Positions 1 to 10,335 of a DNA stretch of 64,000 bases are shown piece after piece (position 1 is the stretch's first letter; each line of letters begins with the position of its first letter). The translations under genes were made by a program, and so were the position numbers. The notes under the pieces are model-generated. The model did no database searches. It saw nothing but the letters and a program-made list of their open reading frames with translations, and was not told the origin of the DNA. The stretch lies in assembly GCF_039542035.1 (NCBI RefSeq), contig NZ_BAABHJ010000012.1, forward strand, positions 186,001 through 250,000, given 5' to 3'. This stretch comes from Actinoallomurus liliacearum (lineage in GTDB: Bacteria > Actinomycetota > Actinomycetes > Streptosporangiales > Streptosporangiaceae).

Positions 1-397
1 GGGAACGCCTCAGCAGCGGCAGCAACGCGTGCGTCACGGCCACGACCCCGAACACGTTCGTCTCATAGACGGTCCGCATCGCCGACACGTCCGTCTCGCT
101 CGGCGGCACGGGCACGGGGCTGTCGGTGATCCCGGCGTTGTTCACCAGGATGTCGAGCCGGCCGAAGCGCTCCTCGATCCAGCGCGCCGCCTCGGCGATC
201 GACGACTCGTCCGTCACGTCGAGGCGCACGGAGTGGAACTCACCACCGTCGTCGTTCAGCGCGGCGACGGCCTGCTCGCCTCGTGTCCGATCACGGGCGG
301 CCACCAGTACCGCGCAGTCGTGTCGCGCCAGCCCGCGAGCGATCTCAAAGCCGATGCCCTTGTTCGCCCCGGTCACCAGGGCCAGTTTCGATGTCAT
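1..397 (-). CDS. SDR-family oxidoreductase, 3' end beyond window
   Basis: Short-chain dehydrogenase/reductase, probably an NAD(P)H-dependent oxidoreductase of unknown substrate. Read on the minus strand it begins MTSKLALVTGANKGIGFEI, with the TGxxxGIG cofactor-binding glycine motif at residues 9-15. An NNAG motif follows near residue 88, and the Rossmann fold continues to the left edge. The gene is cut at position 1, so the YxxxK catalytic pair is not visible. The ATG at 397 has no clear Shine-Dalgarno sequence. A perfect 16-bp palindrome lies 17 bp upstream and suggests control by a TetR-type repressor encoded outside the window. Family assignment is firm; substrate is unknown. Confidence 0.9.
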   Translation of the reverse strand, partial: MTSKLALVTGANKGIGFEIARGLARHDCAVLVAARDRTRGEQAVAALNDDGGEFHSVRLDVTDESSIAEAARWIEERFGRLDILVNNAGITDSPVPVPPSETDVSAMRTVYETNVFGVVAVTHALLPLLRRS

Positions 398-413
398 GCG
401 ATGATCAAAACTT

Positions 414-429
414 TTAGAGCGCGCTCTAA
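414..429. promoter_or_regulatory. Perfect 16-bp palindrome, likely TetR-type operator
   Basis: TTAGAGCGCGCTCTAA is perfectly self-complementary and lies between the divergent SDR gene (start 397) and the NYN gene (start 476). Its size, symmetry and promoter position fit a TetR-family operator. No regulator gene is adjacent inside the window, so the binding protein is unknown. Confidence 0.6.
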
Positions 430-475
430 GTCAACCCTGCCGCTTGGACCCCGGGCGGTCGGGCATGGTGGCGCT

Positions 476-895
476 ATGACGGAGCAGCACTCGGGCCAGG
501 AGCCCCGAAGGCCGGTTCTGATCGTCGACGGGGCGAATGTCGTGGGCGCCACGCCCAATGGCTGGTGGCGGGACCGCGCCGGCGCGGCCGAGCGGCTGCG
601 CGACCGGCTCGCCCGCCTCGGCGCGGTGGAGGGACTGCCGGGAGCGGGCTCCGGCACCGCCCATCCGGAGGTCGTCCTGGTCACGGAAGGCGCCGCCCGG
701 GGCGTGCCCAGCGTGCCCGGCGTACGCGTCGTCGAGGCGCCGGGCAGCGGCGACGACACGATCGCCCGGCTGGCCGCGCCCGAGGCGGGGGAGAACCGCA
801 CCGTCGTCACCGCCGACCGCGAGTTGCGACGCCGCGCCGAGGCGGCGGGCGCCTCGGTCGTCGGCCCCAGCTGGCTCCTGGGCCGCCTGCCCTGA
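476..895 (+). CDS. Small NYN/PIN-like domain protein
   Basis: 139-residue protein that resembles the actinobacterial NYN (PIN-like nuclease fold) family. It starts MTEQHSGQEPRRPVLIVDGA, with the acidic strand motif LIVDGANV at residues 14-21. GWWRDRAG follows, then GSGDDTIARLA and VVTADRELRRRA, which supply the conserved aspartates expected to bind metal. NYN proteins are generally RNases, but no substrate can be read from this sequence. The ATG at 476 was chosen because homology starts soon after it; the open frame runs much further upstream through SDR coding sequence. It is a single gene between an operator and a bidirectional terminator. Confidence 0.75.
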   Translation: MTEQHSGQEPRRPVLIVDGANVVGATPNGWWRDRAGAAERLRDRLARLGAVEGLPGAGSGTAHPEVVLVTEGAARGVPSVPGVRVVEAPGSGDDTIARLAAPEAGENRTVVTADRELRRRAEAAGASVVGPSWLLGRLP

Positions 896-943
896 TCCGG
901 ACTCCATCGAGGATGTTCTCGGCTGAGGGCCGCGAGACGCGAG

Positions 944-973
944 CGGGCCCCGGGACGGTCGTCCCGGGGCCCG
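944..973. terminator. Bidirectional hairpin terminator
   Basis: CGGGCCCCGGGAC pairs perfectly with GTCCCGGGGCCCG (13 bp, 4-base loop). It sits between the convergent ends of the NYN gene (895) and the S15 peptidase (987). There is no long T run, which is usual for actinomycete terminators. Confidence 0.8.
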
Positions 974-986
974 TCTCATTTGGTGA

Positions 987-2915
987 TCAGTGGAACTGGT
1001 GGGGCTGCTTGGGCAGTACGACGTGGGTCGGGCCGCGCCACTTCTGCTCGGTGGAGAAGGCCGAGGCCGACGGTGCGCCGCCGATGATCACGGGGAGGGT
1101 GATCTCGCTGCCGGCCAGGTCGACCGTCACGGCGGCGCCGGTGGCGTCGTCGTCCTGGGTGTCGGCGTCGGTGCCGATGAGGACGAGGGCGAGGCGGTGC
1201 CCGGCCTTGAAGCGGTAGTCCTGCGGCAGGGTGTTCCAGCGGACCGTGTAGGTCGTGCCCGGCGTGAGCGGCGACGGGTGGCTGAGGGACGTGCGGTTCT
1301 GCGCGTCGAGGTAGCCGCGGGTCACCACGTTGACGTCGGACGTCACCGTGTCCGTGACCACCTTCCGGTAGCAGGCGTCGTCGCCGGCCGTGCTCTCACC
1401 GTGGCAGTCCTCGGTGGTCAGCGTCTTGACGCCCGATCCGGCGCCCAGGTAGTTCACCCGGGTGTCGGTGCCGTAGTCGACGAGCAGCGCGCCGAGGTTC
1501 GCCGTCGGCCTGTCGAGCTTGATCTTCAGGCTGACCCGCGGCGTGCCGGACAGGCGTACGTCGGTCTTCAGCGGCGGGGTCGTGTAGGCCAGCCGGTAGG
1601 GCTTCGCGGTGGTCGGGTCGGCCACGGTGTCGGCCTCGGCCTGCTTCGTGTCGCTGTACGTCCCCGTCCCGGACCCGGTCTTGAGGCCGAGGGTGCCGTC
1701 CGCCTGGGGGCGCAGGCCGAGCTGCCGGGTGTGCGGCGCGGGCCAGTCGGACTGGGCGGCCCACTGGTCGGGCCCGACCTCGACGTCGGCGCGCGGCTGC
1801 TTCATGATGTCGTTCGGCAGCTTCCACAGCCAGTGGTCGAACCACTGGTGGAGGGTGTCCACCCAGACGTCGCGGCGGAAGTCGAACGGGTCGACGTGTC
1901 CGTACTGCGACAGCCACACCTTGCGCGGCACTCCGCGCTTCGCCAGCGCCGCCCACCAGATGGAGAACTGGCTGGGCTTGACGTTCAGGTCGTTCAGCCC
2001 GTGGATCGCGAACACGCTGGCGTGCACCTTGCTCGCGTCGGCGATCGGCCCGGTGCGGTAGTTCCGCTCGTTCCAGAAGGCGTTGTAGTTCCCGGTGGCG
2101 TCGTCCTGGCCCTGGGCGAGCCGCTGCTGGACGGCGGCGCACTTGGCGGGCGGGTCGGTGTCGACGACCTGCGCGAGGCCGTCCTCCTCGCCCTTGAACC
2201 AGATCACGCCGTTCATGCGGCTGTAGTCGTACCAGGAGCTGATCGCGGAGATCGGCACGATGGTGTCCAGGCCCTTGACGCCCGTGGCCGCGACGCCGTT
2301 GGCGAGCGTCCCGTCGTACGACTTGCCGATCATGCCGGAGTGGCCGGTGGACCAGGTGGCCTTGACCGGCCTGCCCTGGGCGTCGAACGCCTTGGCCCGG
2401 CCCCCCAGCCAGTCGATGACGGCCTTGCCGCCGAGCACGTCGGAGGCGCCGCCGGAGGTGGGACAGCCGTCGGACTTCGTGGTGCCGTCCATGTCGACGT
2501 TCAGGACCGCGTAGCCGCGCGGCACGAAGTAGTTGTCGTAGAACAGCGGGAACTTGACCGGGTTGCCGTTCGCGTCGTACGTCTTGCGCTCGGACTCGTT
2601 GCCGCGGCCGAGGTTGTCGTAGTACGGGCTCTCGTCGATGATCGCCGGCACCTTCAGCCCGGCGTCGGTCTCCCGCGGCCGGATGATGTCGACCCGGATG
2701 AGGTCCTTCTTGCCGTCACCGTCGGAGTCGACGCTCGACTGCACCCGGACGAACTCCCGGATGGCGTTCTGGTACGAGAAGACGGGCTGGGTGACCCCGC
2801 CCGCCACCTTGATCGTCGGCTTCTTCGCCGCGTGGGCGGCGGGCGCCCCGGTCGCCGTGAGGGCGGCCGCGACTGCGATTGAGGCGAGAACTCCTCGCCG
2901 TGCTGAGATCCGCAC
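987..2915 (-). CDS. Secreted X-Pro dipeptidyl-peptidase-like S15/CocE hydrolase
   Basis: 642-residue secreted serine hydrolase of the CocE/NonD and peptidase S15 family, probably releasing X-Pro dipeptides from peptide N termini outside the cell. The first 30 residues form a signal peptide ending APAAHAA. The alpha/beta-hydrolase core carries the nucleophile motif GKSYDG (Ser near 199), an acid in HGLNDL (Asp near 309) and a His in GHVDPF (near 340). A C-terminal beta-sandwich of the X-Pro type follows from about residue 400. The start is GTG with AGGAGG six bases upstream. It is a lone gene ending at the terminator shared with the NYN gene. A cocaine-esterase-like activity cannot be excluded. 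Confidence 0.88.
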   Translation of the reverse strand: MRISARRGVLASIAVAAALTATGAPAAHAAKKPTIKVAGGVTQPVFSYQNAIREFVRVQSSVDSDGDGKKDLIRVDIIRPRETDAGLKVPAIIDESPYYDNLGRGNESERKTYDANGNPVKFPLFYDNYFVPRGYAVLNVDMDGTTKSDGCPTSGGASDVLGGKAVIDWLGGRAKAFDAQGRPVKATWSTGHSGMIGKSYDGTLANGVAATGVKGLDTIVPISAISSWYDYSRMNGVIWFKGEEDGLAQVVDTDPPAKCAAVQQRLAQGQDDATGNYNAFWNERNYRTGPIADASKVHASVFAIHGLNDLNVKPSQFSIWWAALAKRGVPRKVWLSQYGHVDPFDFRRDVWVDTLHQWFDHWLWKLPNDIMKQPRADVEVGPDQWAAQSDWPAPHTRQLGLRPQADGTLGLKTGSGTGTYSDTKQAEADTVADPTTAKPYRLAYTTPPLKTDVRLSGTPRVSLKIKLDRPTANLGALLVDYGTDTRVNYLGAGSGVKTLTTEDCHGESTAGDDACYRKVVTDTVTSDVNVVTRGYLDAQNRTSLSHPSPLTPGTTYTVRWNTLPQDYRFKAGHRLALVLIGTDADTQDDDATGAAVTVDLAGSEITLPVIIGGAPSASAFSTEQKWRGPTHVVLPKQPHQFH

Positions 2916-3029
2916 GCGCTACCTCCTGGGGTTGCGCGCGCAATCTCTCGTACCACAGGGCCCTGTCACAACATCATTGCCACATGTGGCCCGGTGATCA
3001 TTGCCACTGCCGCGGCGTCGGTACCCCGG

Positions 3030-3707
3030 TCAGAAGCGGTTGAGCGGCCGGATGTTCGGTGCGATCGCCGAATTCAGCTGGAGCAGCACCACGAGCGCGA
3101 TGCTGACGTACGTGTTGACCACGCACAGCGCGAACGCGGCGGCGTACAGAGCCTGGGGGATCACGATCCGGCGTTGGAACGCCTGCGGGAACCCGGGCGT
3201 GAGCTCGGTGTCGAGGAGCTCGGCGGACCGCGCGTACCGGAGGGCGGCCAGCAGCAGCAGGCCGAGCGCCAGCAGGTTCACCCAGTAGATCGCGACGGCG
3301 ATCCGGAAGGTCATGAACTTGGCCAGCAGGGCGGTGGTGAACGGCAGGAGGGACACGCCGAGCAGGAAGGTCAGGTACAGCCAGGCGAAGTTCCGGTCGC
3401 TGCCGCGCAGGTGGTTGAACAGCGTCTGTGAGCCGATGTAGAACATCCCGAGCGTGAGGAAGCTCATCAGGTAGGTGAGCAGGTTGGGCCCGACCTCGCC
3501 GAGGAGACGCCACAGCTCACCCTCCGAGGACAGGGCGTCACCGCTCCACAGCGGCCGCTGCGGATGGATCAGCTTCTCCGCAGGCACGTGCAGGTCCAGC
3601 ACGAGCAGCGTGAGCACGATCGCGAACACCCCGTCGCCCAGCGCGGACAGCCGCTCCACGCTGCTGCCGGCGACGCGGTGGTACAGCGAACGATGATCTT
3701 CAGACAC
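3030..3707 (-). CDS. TMEM175-family (DUF1211) membrane protein, putative K+ channel
   Basis: About 225 residues with several hydrophobic helices. The first helix contains RLSALGDGVFAIVLTLLVLD, which matches the RxxxFSDGVFAI signature of bacterial TMEM175 proteins, with Leu-Gly replacing Phe-Ser. Bacterial TMEM175 homologues have been described as potassium-conducting tetrameric channels. I place the start at GTG 3707 (VSEDHRSLYHR); an ATG at 3743 in the same frame is possible but adds an Arg/His-rich tail. The gene lies 60 bp downstream of glgB on the same strand, but nothing links it to glycogen metabolism. Family fairly sure, function inferred. Confidence 0.8.
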   Translation of the reverse strand: MSEDHRSLYHRVAGSSVERLSALGDGVFAIVLTLLVLDLHVPAEKLIHPQRPLWSGDALSSEGELWRLLGEVGPNLLTYLMSFLTLGMFYIGSQTLFNHLRGSDRNFAWLYLTFLLGVSLLPFTTALLAKFMTFRIAVAIYWVNLLALGLLLLAALRYARSAELLDTELTPGFPQAFQRRIVIPQALYAAAFALCVVNTYVSIALVVLLQLNSAIAPNIRPLNRF

Positions 3708-3766
3708 GGCCCCATCATGGCCGTGACGGCGACACGGCCACAACGGTTATTCCGGGCGGGAGAGGA

Positions 3767-5965
<2,199 letters not shown>

Positions 5966-5988
5966 GACGCTCCTCGATCTTCTTGTGT

Positions 5989-6026
5989 GCCCACGCTCTT
6001 CCTAAGCCTGCCCGAAGAGCGTGGGC
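5989..6026. terminator. Hairpin between GntR gene and glgB
   Basis: GCCCACGCTCTTC pairs perfectly with GAAGAGCGTGGGC (13 bp, 12-base loop). It follows the GntR stop (6072) on the minus strand and precedes the glgB start (5965). It most likely terminates GntR transcription, in which case glgB needs its own promoter or read-through. An attenuator role is possible. Confidence 0.7.
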
Positions 6027-6071
6027 TAATCCTCCAGTAGGTCCCGATCTCCGAGTGCGGTCCTCATCCGC

Positions 6072-6830
6072 TCACAGGTCGAGCGCGTAGTCGAGGACGA
6101 CGCGGTCCGCCGGGAGGACGATGTCGCGGCAGACCTCCAGGACGCGGTCGCCGGACAGCATTCGCCGGGTGATGGTCAGCACCGGCACGCCCGGAGCCAT
6201 CCGCAGGGTCGCCGCCTCCTCCGGGGTGGGCATCCGGGACCGTACGGACTCCTCGACCCGGGTCGCGGGGTGCCCCAGGTAGGCGAGTTGCGCCGGGGTG
6301 CCGCCCGGCCACGGCTCGCGGTCCGGGTCGGCCACCGGTGTCCCGGCCACCAGGCTCCAGGGCAGGTAGTTGGTGGAGATCTGCTGGGGTTCGCCGCGTG
6401 CCCAGAACACGAAGTACCGGCGGAGCAGCAGGGTTCCCGGATCCGTCGCGAACAGCGCCGCCAGGTCCGCGTCGGCGCGCCGCCGGGAGTAGGAACGGTC
6501 CAGGCGGTAGTCCCGCCAGGTGATGTGGTGGTCGACGGTGAAGGAGGTGGCGGGCGTCGCGCCGGGGTCGGTCTCGACGCGGTAGCGCTCCATGGCCAGC
6601 CGTCGCGCGGGCGGGCGGTCGCGGACGAGCGTGCCACCGCCCCGGCGGGTCTCGATGAGTCCCTCGGTCCGGAGTAAGGAGAACGCGCTGCGAACGACGA
6701 TCTCCGAGACGCCGTACGACTCGGACAGCCGGCTGATCGTGGGCAGCCGTGCCCCGGGCGGATAGGTGCCGTCGCGGATCAGCTCGCGGAGCTCGCCGGC
6801 GATGCGGACGTAAGCGGGGAGGATAGCCAC
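6072..6830 (-). CDS. GntR-family (HutC-type) transcriptional regulator
   Basis: About 252 residues. An N-terminal winged helix spans residues 5-70: RELIRDGTYPPGARLPTISR, then SESYGVSEIVVRSAFSLLRT, with TRRGGGTLV closing the wing. A UTRA effector-binding domain fills the rest (residues 90-250, ending with VCRDIVLPADR). The start is GTG 6830, preceded by GAGGAGG; the open frame extends upstream to 6902 without a better start. It is divergent from the small gene at 6945 and sits between maltokinase and glgB. It may sense a sugar, but the ligand is unknown; many actinomycete GntR/UTRA genes are paired with such a small gene. Confidence 0.88.
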   Translation of the reverse strand: MAILPAYVRIAGELRELIRDGTYPPGARLPTISRLSESYGVSEIVVRSAFSLLRTEGLIETRRGGGTLVRDRPPARRLAMERYRVETDPGATPATSFTVDHHITWRDYRLDRSYSRRRADADLAALFATDPGTLLLRRYFVFWARGEPQQISTNYLPWSLVAGTPVADPDREPWPGGTPAQLAYLGHPATRVEESVRSRMPTPEEAATLRMAPGVPVLTITRRMLSGDRVLEVCRDIVLPADRVVLDYALDL

Positions 6831-6876
6831 CTTGCCCTCCTCATAGCCGTACGGGGACGTTCCGCTTACGGGCGGG

Positions 6877-6917
6877 TTGACACCTCCACCTAACAGACCC
6901 ACTTTCGTATACAGAAG
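6877..6917 (+). promoter_or_regulatory. Candidate promoter and operator between GntR gene and small gene
   Basis: TTGACA at 6877-6882 could be a -35 element, with CACTTT at 6900-6905 as a weak -10 (17-bp spacer). An imperfect dyad centred on GTATAC (6902-6917) overlaps the -10 region and could be bound by the adjacent GntR protein. Inference from position only. Confidence 0.35.
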
Positions 6918-6944
6918 GCGGACTTTCCAGCGCGAAGGGGCAAT

Positions 6945-7163
6945 ATGGCGGATTTCGCCGCAGACAAGGCCACGTTAGAGAGTGACTTCCCCGGCTGGGT
7001 CGTCTGGCGCAGCGACGCCGGGCACTGGTACGCGACCCGCGCGGGCAGCCTCACCGACCAGCAGATCCAGGCCGGTCAGGCGATGACCGTGGCCGCCGAG
7101 GCGCCGGAGACGCTCCGGCTCCTGCTCGCCGAACAGGAGCATCCCGGCGAGGGCGCGGGATGA
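6945..7163 (+). CDS. Small conserved protein beside GntR regulator
   Basis: 72-residue protein with no known function. Its centre reads FPGWVVWRSDAGHWYATR, a Trp/aromatic-rich stretch I recall from many short actinomycete proteins encoded next to GntR or XRE regulators. A helical tail (AEAPETLRLLLAEQEH) follows. There is no signal peptide or membrane segment. The ATG at 6945 has AAGGGG nearby. It diverges from the GntR gene and converges on maltokinase with only 9 bp between stop codons. A regulatory partner role for the GntR protein is a guess. Confidence 0.7.
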   Translation: MADFAADKATLESDFPGWVVWRSDAGHWYATRAGSLTDQQIQAGQAMTVAAEAPETLRLLLAEQEHPGEGAG

Positions 7164-7172
7164 CCCGACCGG

Positions 7173-8558
7173 TCAGGAGGCCAGGTAACCGGACTCGGCG
7201 CGGGTGCTGAGGGCGGCGATCGAACCGAGCGGGATCCGCAGCCAGGAGGGCCGGTTGCGCGCCTCGTACAGCACCTCGTAGATGGCCTTGTCGAACTCGA
7301 AGGCGCGCAGGATCACCTCGTGCGCGGCCGGGTCGATGCCGCCGGCCTCGGCGTAGCCGCGGCAGAAGGCGGCCCGGTTGCGGTCGGCCCACTCCTGGGC
7401 GCGGTACTCCAGTTGGTCGCGGTCGCCGCCGAACGCCTGCCCGTTCACCAGCAGGTGGCGTGCCGCGTAGTCGAACGAGCGCAGCATCCCGGCGACGTCG
7501 CGGAGCGGGTGGGCGGGCGCCCGGCGCTCCTCCAGGGACTTGACGGGCTCGCCCTCGAAGTCCAGCAGCATCCAGCCGGAGTCGGTGCGCATGACCTGGC
7601 CGAGGTGGTAGTCGCCGTGGACCCGCTGCACGAGGAGGGGCCCGTCCAGCTCCTCCAGCGCGTCGAACGCGTCGGTGAGCCGCCCGGCGTACGGCCTGAG
7701 CTGCGGGACGACGTCGCACGTCTCGACCAGCCGAGCGTGCATCCGCTCGGCGACCGCGCCGACCTCGGCCTGGGACATCTCGCCGGTGCCGAAGGCGGCG
7801 GCCAGGTCCCGGTGGACGTCGGCGGTCGCCGCGCCGAGCCGTTCGGCCTCGGCGGCGAAGTCCCCGCCGACCTCGTCGGCGCGCAGGTCGGCCTCGGCGT
7901 ACAGGTCGCGGACGCTGGTGCCGGCGAGCTGCCAGCCGTCGGTCCCGCTGCGCAGGAACTCCGACATCATCCCCAGCGTGGACAGCGTGCCACCGAGGTC
8001 GCTGGAGAACCAGCCGTGCAGCTCCGGGACGTGTTTGCTGCCCGCCCGCGCGAGGCCGATGCTGACCTCGAGGTCGGGGTTGATGCCGGGGGTGAGGCGG
8101 CGGAAGAGCTTGCAGATGTAGACGTCGCCGTAGATCAGGGAGGTGTTGCTCTGCTCGGCCGGGCTGGCGAGGCTCTCCAGCTCGGTGTCGATGGTGGTGA
8201 TGGAGCGGAAGGTCAGCGGGCCGGCGTCGACGTTGCCGGCCATGTTCTCCAGCCAGACCCGGGTCAGGCCGGGGTCGTGGACCGCGTCATAGACGCAGGA
8301 CCCATCGCCGAGCTGCCCGATCGCGGCGTACTGCAATCGGCCGGGCAGCTCGCTGCGTACTCCCAGGGGCACCTGATATCGATCGGTGCCCCCATCCTGG
8401 TGTACGGCGAGGATGACATGTCGCAGCGACGGATCGCCCTCGACCAGTTCGGTGTCGGAGACGACGGATATCCCGTCGATCCTCCGATCCTTGCCCGCGA
8501 ACCACCGCTGGCGCGGGAGCCAGTCCACCAACAGATCGTCGAGTCGTTCCAGCCGCAC
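7173..8558 (-). CDS. mak: Maltokinase (ATP:maltose 1-phosphotransferase)
   Basis: 461-residue maltokinase, also called Pep2, which phosphorylates maltose at C1 to supply maltose-1-phosphate to GlgE. It has an aminoglycoside-phosphotransferase-like fold: N-terminal WLPRQRWFAGKDRRIDGI typical of the family, catalytic loop VHGDYHLGQVM near residue 315 and the metal-binding LLDFEGEP about 20 residues later. The C-terminal RNRPSWLRIPLGSIAAL matches known maltokinases. The start is GTG 8558 with GAGGTGA upstream. It lies 37 bp downstream of treS in the glgE-treS-mak operon. Confidence 0.94.
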   Translation of the reverse strand: MRLERLDDLLVDWLPRQRWFAGKDRRIDGISVVSDTELVEGDPSLRHVILAVHQDGGTDRYQVPLGVRSELPGRLQYAAIGQLGDGSCVYDAVHDPGLTRVWLENMAGNVDAGPLTFRSITTIDTELESLASPAEQSNTSLIYGDVYICKLFRRLTPGINPDLEVSIGLARAGSKHVPELHGWFSSDLGGTLSTLGMMSEFLRSGTDGWQLAGTSVRDLYAEADLRADEVGGDFAAEAERLGAATADVHRDLAAAFGTGEMSQAEVGAVAERMHARLVETCDVVPQLRPYAGRLTDAFDALEELDGPLLVQRVHGDYHLGQVMRTDSGWMLLDFEGEPVKSLEERRAPAHPLRDVAGMLRSFDYAARHLLVNGQAFGGDRDQLEYRAQEWADRNRAAFCRGYAEAGGIDPAAHEVILRAFEFDKAIYEVLYEARNRPSWLRIPLGSIAALSTRAESGYLAS

Positions 8559-8595
8559 TGACTATGTCACCTCGCCTGTGCCTCCTGTGTGTGCG

Positions 8596-10335
8596 TCATG
8601 GCGCTTCGCCATCACCCCCGGGGCTCGGGGACAGGAGGAACCAGTAGAAACCATGCCCAGGAAGCGTAAGAAGATACGGGAGCTCCCCAATCGTGGGGAA
8701 TTGCACTCCTCCCATGCACTCGACGGGGTTCGCGCCCTTGAACCGCCGCAGGTCGAGCTCGACCGGCTGCGGGAAGCGCGAGAGGTTGTTCACACACAAC
8801 ACGCGATCTTGTCCGTATTCCCGGACGAACGCCAGCACGCTGGGGTTCGACGCGGTCAGCTCGGTGTAGTCACCGACGCCGAAGACCGGATGCCGCTTGC
8901 GGATCTCGATCATCTTGCGCGTCCAGTGCAGGAGCGACCCCGTGTTGTTCTGCTGCGACTCCACATTGATCGCCTGGTACCCATAGATCGGGTCCATGAT
9001 GACCGGGAGGTAGAGACGGGCCGGGTCACAGGAGGAGAAGCCGGCGTTGCGGTCCGGCGTCCACTGCATCGGCGTGCGCACGCCGTCGCGGTCGCCCAGC
9101 CAGATGTTGTCGCCCATCCCGATCTCGTCCCCGTAGTAGATGACGGGTGAGCCGGGCAGCGACAGCAGCAGGGCGGTGAACAGCTCGAGCTGGTTGCGGT
9201 CGTTGTCCAGGAGCGGCGCCAGGCGACGGCGGATGCCGATGTTGGCCTTCATCCGCGGGTCCTTGGCGTACTCGGAGTACATGTAGTCGCGCTCTTCGTC
9301 CGTGACCATCTCGAGCGTCAGCTCGTCGTGGTTGCGGAGGAAGATGCCCCACTGGGCGTTCTCCGGGATCTTCGGGGTCTGCGCCATGATCTCGGAGATG
9401 GGGTAGCGCTGTTCCCGGCGGACCGCCATGAAGATGCGCGGCATGACCGGGAAGTGGAACGCCATGTGGCACTCGTCGCCGCCGGTCGCCGGGTCGCCGA
9501 AGTACTCCACGACGTCGGCGGGCCACTGGTTCGCCTCGGCCAGCAGCACCCGGTCGGGGTACAGCCGGTCGACCTCGGCCCGGACCCGCTTGAGGTAGTC
9601 GTGGGTCTCTTTGAGGTTCTCGCAGTTCGTGCCCTCGCGCTCGTACAGGTAGGGCACGGCGTCCAGGCGGAACCCGTCGATGCCGAGGTCCAGCCAGAAC
9701 CGCAGGACCTCCAGCATCGCGTCCTGAACCGCGGGGTTGTCGAAGTTCAGGTCCGGCTGGTGGTTGAAGAAGCGGTGCCAGTAGTACTGGCCGCGCACAG
9801 GGTCGTACGTCCAGTTCGACGTCTCGGTGTCGACGAAGATGATCCGGGCGTCCTTGTACGCCTCATCCGAGTCGGACCAGACGTAGAAGTCGCCGAACGG
9901 CCCCTCCGGGTCCTCCTGGGACGCCTTGAACCACGGGTGCTGGTCGCTGGTGTGGTTCATGACCAGGTCGGCGATGACGCGGATGCCGCGCTTGTGCGCC
10001 TCCTCGACCAGCTCCACGAAGTCGCCGAGATCGCCGAACTCCGGGAGGATCTTCATGAAGTCGCTGATGTCATATCCGCCGTCGCGCAGGGGCGACTCGT
10101 AGATCGGCAGCAGCCAGATGCAGTCGATGCCGAGCCACTGCAGATAGTCGAGTTTCTGGGTGAGCCCCCGGATGTCACCGGTGCCGTCACCGGTGGAGTC
10201 GTAGAAGCCGCGGATCAGAACCTCATAGAACACGCAGTTCTTGTACCAGTGAGGCTGGTTGGGCTTCTCACGCGTGAACGTGTCGGGAACCGGCTCTACG
10301 GGGCCGACTCCGGCTAGGGGATCCGACTGGGTCAA
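8596..10335 (-). CDS. treS: Trehalose synthase (maltose alpha-D-glucosyltransferase)
   Basis: 579-residue GH13 enzyme interconverting trehalose and maltose inside the cell; in this operon it feeds maltose to maltokinase. Motifs: IRGFYDSTGDGTGDIRGL near the N terminus, DLVMNHTSDQHPWF, GIDGFRLDAVPYLYEREG (nucleophile), LLAEANQWPADV (acid/base) and FLRNHDELTLEM (third acid). Length fits stand-alone TreS without a fused maltokinase domain. The start is TTG 10335, which overlaps the glgE stop by four bases (TTGA), so translation is probably coupled to glgE. Confidence 0.96.
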   Translation of the reverse strand: MTQSDPLAGVGPVEPVPDTFTREKPNQPHWYKNCVFYEVLIRGFYDSTGDGTGDIRGLTQKLDYLQWLGIDCIWLLPIYESPLRDGGYDISDFMKILPEFGDLGDFVELVEEAHKRGIRVIADLVMNHTSDQHPWFKASQEDPEGPFGDFYVWSDSDEAYKDARIIFVDTETSNWTYDPVRGQYYWHRFFNHQPDLNFDNPAVQDAMLEVLRFWLDLGIDGFRLDAVPYLYEREGTNCENLKETHDYLKRVRAEVDRLYPDRVLLAEANQWPADVVEYFGDPATGGDECHMAFHFPVMPRIFMAVRREQRYPISEIMAQTPKIPENAQWGIFLRNHDELTLEMVTDEERDYMYSEYAKDPRMKANIGIRRRLAPLLDNDRNQLELFTALLLSLPGSPVIYYGDEIGMGDNIWLGDRDGVRTPMQWTPDRNAGFSSCDPARLYLPVIMDPIYGYQAINVESQQNNTGSLLHWTRKMIEIRKRHPVFGVGDYTELTASNPSVLAFVREYGQDRVLCVNNLSRFPQPVELDLRRFKGANPVECMGGVQFPTIGELPYLLTLPGHGFYWFLLSPSPGGDGEAP

